Assembly: GCA_046303515.1 (NCBI GenBank)
Contig: JBKCGI010000086.1
Span: 1-64,000 of the forward strand
Reading direction: 5' to 3'
From: M2408 sp046303515
Lineage (GTDB): Bacteria > Bacteroidota > Bacteroidia > Flavobacteriales_D > Crocinitomicaceae
DNA: 64,000 bases
The notes under the pieces are model-generated. The model worked only from the letters and a program-made list of their open reading frames with translations, was not told where the DNA came from and did not search any database. This document shows, piece by piece, positions 63,308 to 64,000 of this stretch (positions within the stretch are counted from its first letter, which is position 1; every line of letters starts with the position of its first letter). Made by a program: the position numbers and the translations under genes.

Positions 63308-63567
63308 CTTATAAATTTGATTTAACTACTAAAGCAAAAAACGATATAGAATTTTTTAAAAAATCAGGAAATACCCAGATATTAAGTAAAGTATTTGAAT
63401 TGATAAATTCTATTGTTCAAACACCTTATTCAGGAATTGGAAAACCAGAGGCTTTAAAACATCAATTTTCAGGTCTTTGGTCTAGAAGAATCAATAAAGA
63501 ACATCGTTTAATTTATGAAGTTTTGGAAAATGAAATTTTGATACATTCTCTGAAAGGGCATTATTGA
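63304..63567 (+). CDS. YoeB/Txe-family mRNA interferase toxin
   Basis: An 87-residue RelE-superfamily toxin that cleaves mRNA on the ribosome. The C-terminus LWSRRINKEHRLIYEVL and the terminal HSLKGHY with the His-Tyr pair match YoeB. It follows its antitoxin with a 4-nt overlap. Confidence 0.92.
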   Translation: MTYKFDLTTKAKNDIEFFKKSGNTQILSKVFELINSIVQTPYSGIGKPEALKHQFSGLWSRRINKEHRLIYEVLENEILIHSLKGHY

Positions 63568-63586
63568 TTTTACTTAGAATTAAATT

Positions 63587-63820
63587 TCACAAAATAGTTC
63601 CCCACACATCATCAGGATTTAAACGAGTTAACTTTTTTGATTTTATTTTTTTAGATCTATCTAAAATTTTAGAAACAAACTCTGGATCATAAGGACTTTC
63701 AATCTCCACTTCATTCTCCGTAACTTTAATACCAGATTGGTTTTTAAAATATTCAATCAATTGCTTGAAGGTTTTTCCAGCATCTGAATTTTCATTGATT
63801 TGAATGGTGAACGTTGACAT
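63587..63820 (-). CDS. Orphan DUF2683-like antitoxin paralogue
   Basis: A 77-residue protein related to the adjacent YoeB antitoxin: the YDPEFVSKILDRSKKIKSKK segment lines up with YNPEFVKEILESRRQYENGE, and the N-terminal halves share an FTIQINENSDA/FIIHPSNNEQA-type start and length. No toxin gene follows it; it converges with yoeB, 19 nt apart. It may be the remnant of a second module or may cross-neutralise the toxin. Confidence 0.75.
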   Translation of the reverse strand: MSTFTIQINENSDAGKTFKQLIEYFKNQSGIKVTENEVEIESPYDPEFVSKILDRSKKIKSKKLTRLNPDDVWGTIL

Positions 63821-63837
63821 GATAAATAAGATTTACA

Positions 63838-63845
63838 CAAAGTTA
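63838..63845 (-). promoter_or_regulatory. -7 element of the orphan antitoxin
   Basis: TAACTTTG on the minus strand matches TAnnTTTG, 18 nt before ATG 63820. Confidence 0.5.
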
Positions 63846-63940
63846 CAAAAAAAGTTTGTAGTCAAAAAAATAATTTATACTTGAACATTGAATTAAAATT
63901 GTAAAATAAATTTACTTTTCCTCTAAAAGAAAGATTTTTA

Positions 63941-63948
63941 TATCTTTG
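63941..63948 (+). promoter_or_regulatory. -7 element of the right-edge gene
   Basis: TATCTTTG matches TAnnTTTG, 24 nt before ATG 63973. Confidence 0.5.
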
Positions 63949-63972
63949 TTAACTTAAAACTGTAAGCTATTT

Positions 63973-64000
63973 ATGTCTTTTAAATCATTATTCCGAAAAA
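63973..64000 (+). CDS. Start of a gene cut by the window edge
   Basis: ATG 63973 begins MSFKSLFRK and runs off the end. A -7 promoter element lies 24 nt upstream. Too little is present to name it. Confidence 0.4.

Noticed and set aside
1..64000. tRNA, rRNA or CRISPR features
   Set aside because: Intergenic spaces were scanned; none shows a tRNA cloverleaf with a TTC-containing T-loop, rRNA-like sequence, or regularly spaced repeats.

Overview
The window is about 64 kb of AT-rich chromosome from a member of the Bacteroidota, most likely order Flavobacteriales. A family such as Crocinitomicaceae is only a guess. The evidence is: promoters with the Bacteroidota -7 element TAnnTTTG in front of many genes; secreted proteins ending in type IX secretion (T9SS) C-terminal domains; the T9SS/gliding protein SprE/PorW and a PorG-like DUF6089 protein; CarboxypepD_reg/TonB-dependent receptors; and a two-subunit methylmalonyl-CoA mutase. 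No rRNA, tRNA, CRISPR array, prophage or insertion sequence was found. This is mostly core genome with a few small mobile-looking modules.

Layout. 1-5.7 kb: a TetR fragment diverging from a T9SS-exported multicopper oxidase, a GNAT enzyme, an RsmF-type rRNA methyltransferase, a zinc-type reductase and a small lipoprotein followed by an attC-like palindromic element. 6-13.5 kb: a TonB-dependent receptor, YdeI-like and VOC proteins, a T9SS cargo and an M1 peptidase fused to a predicted outer-membrane barrel. 13.5-20.4 kb: an XRE-Fic protein with an operator over its own promoter, a TPR-like secreted protein, DUF6089, and an operon of lipoprotein, DUF5723 protein and bestrophin. 20.5-27.3 kb: lepA, a phosphatase and 2-hydroxyacid dehydrogenase pair, then the reverse operon surE, small membrane protein, lpxB, with a separately promoted SpoIID protein. 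27.4-35.6 kb: an HD phosphohydrolase, a 52-residue membrane protein, an EI24-like protein, mutA-mutB, two lipoproteins and nnrD. 35.7-48.4 kb: glyS, a T9SS cargo, cvpA, sprE/porW with two ATP-synthase accessory genes but no atpB, then the reverse operon rnpA, ctpA, O-antigen ligase, cutC. 48.4-59.1 kb: a TonB receptor, polysaccharide deacetylase and GNAT pair, a STAS-like protein, aminotransferase, VanX-like dipeptidase, an antitoxin-PIN toxin-ElbB operon and pckA. 59.1-64 kb: an RluA-family enzyme, two secreted charge-segregated basic proteins, a SufT-like protein, fabF, a YoeB toxin-antitoxin module and an orphan antitoxin.

How the genes work together. Envelope biology dominates: lipid A (lpxB), surface polysaccharide (O-antigen ligase, deacetylase), peptidoglycan (SpoIID, VanX-like) and T9SS machinery with at least three cargo proteins. 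Propionate/succinate and gluconeogenic carbon flow is represented by methylmalonyl-CoA mutase and PEP carboxykinase.

Most notable observations: a C-terminal processing protease split by a single in-frame TAA; an attC-like element after a lipoprotein gene; several -7 elements only 5-6 nt before a start codon, suggesting leaderless mRNAs; abutting back-to-back divergent promoters; a Fic gene whose operator palindrome encloses its own -7 box; a pair of exported hyperbasic proteins; and a duplicated antitoxin beside a YoeB module. I did not find clear evidence of a wholly new multigene system.
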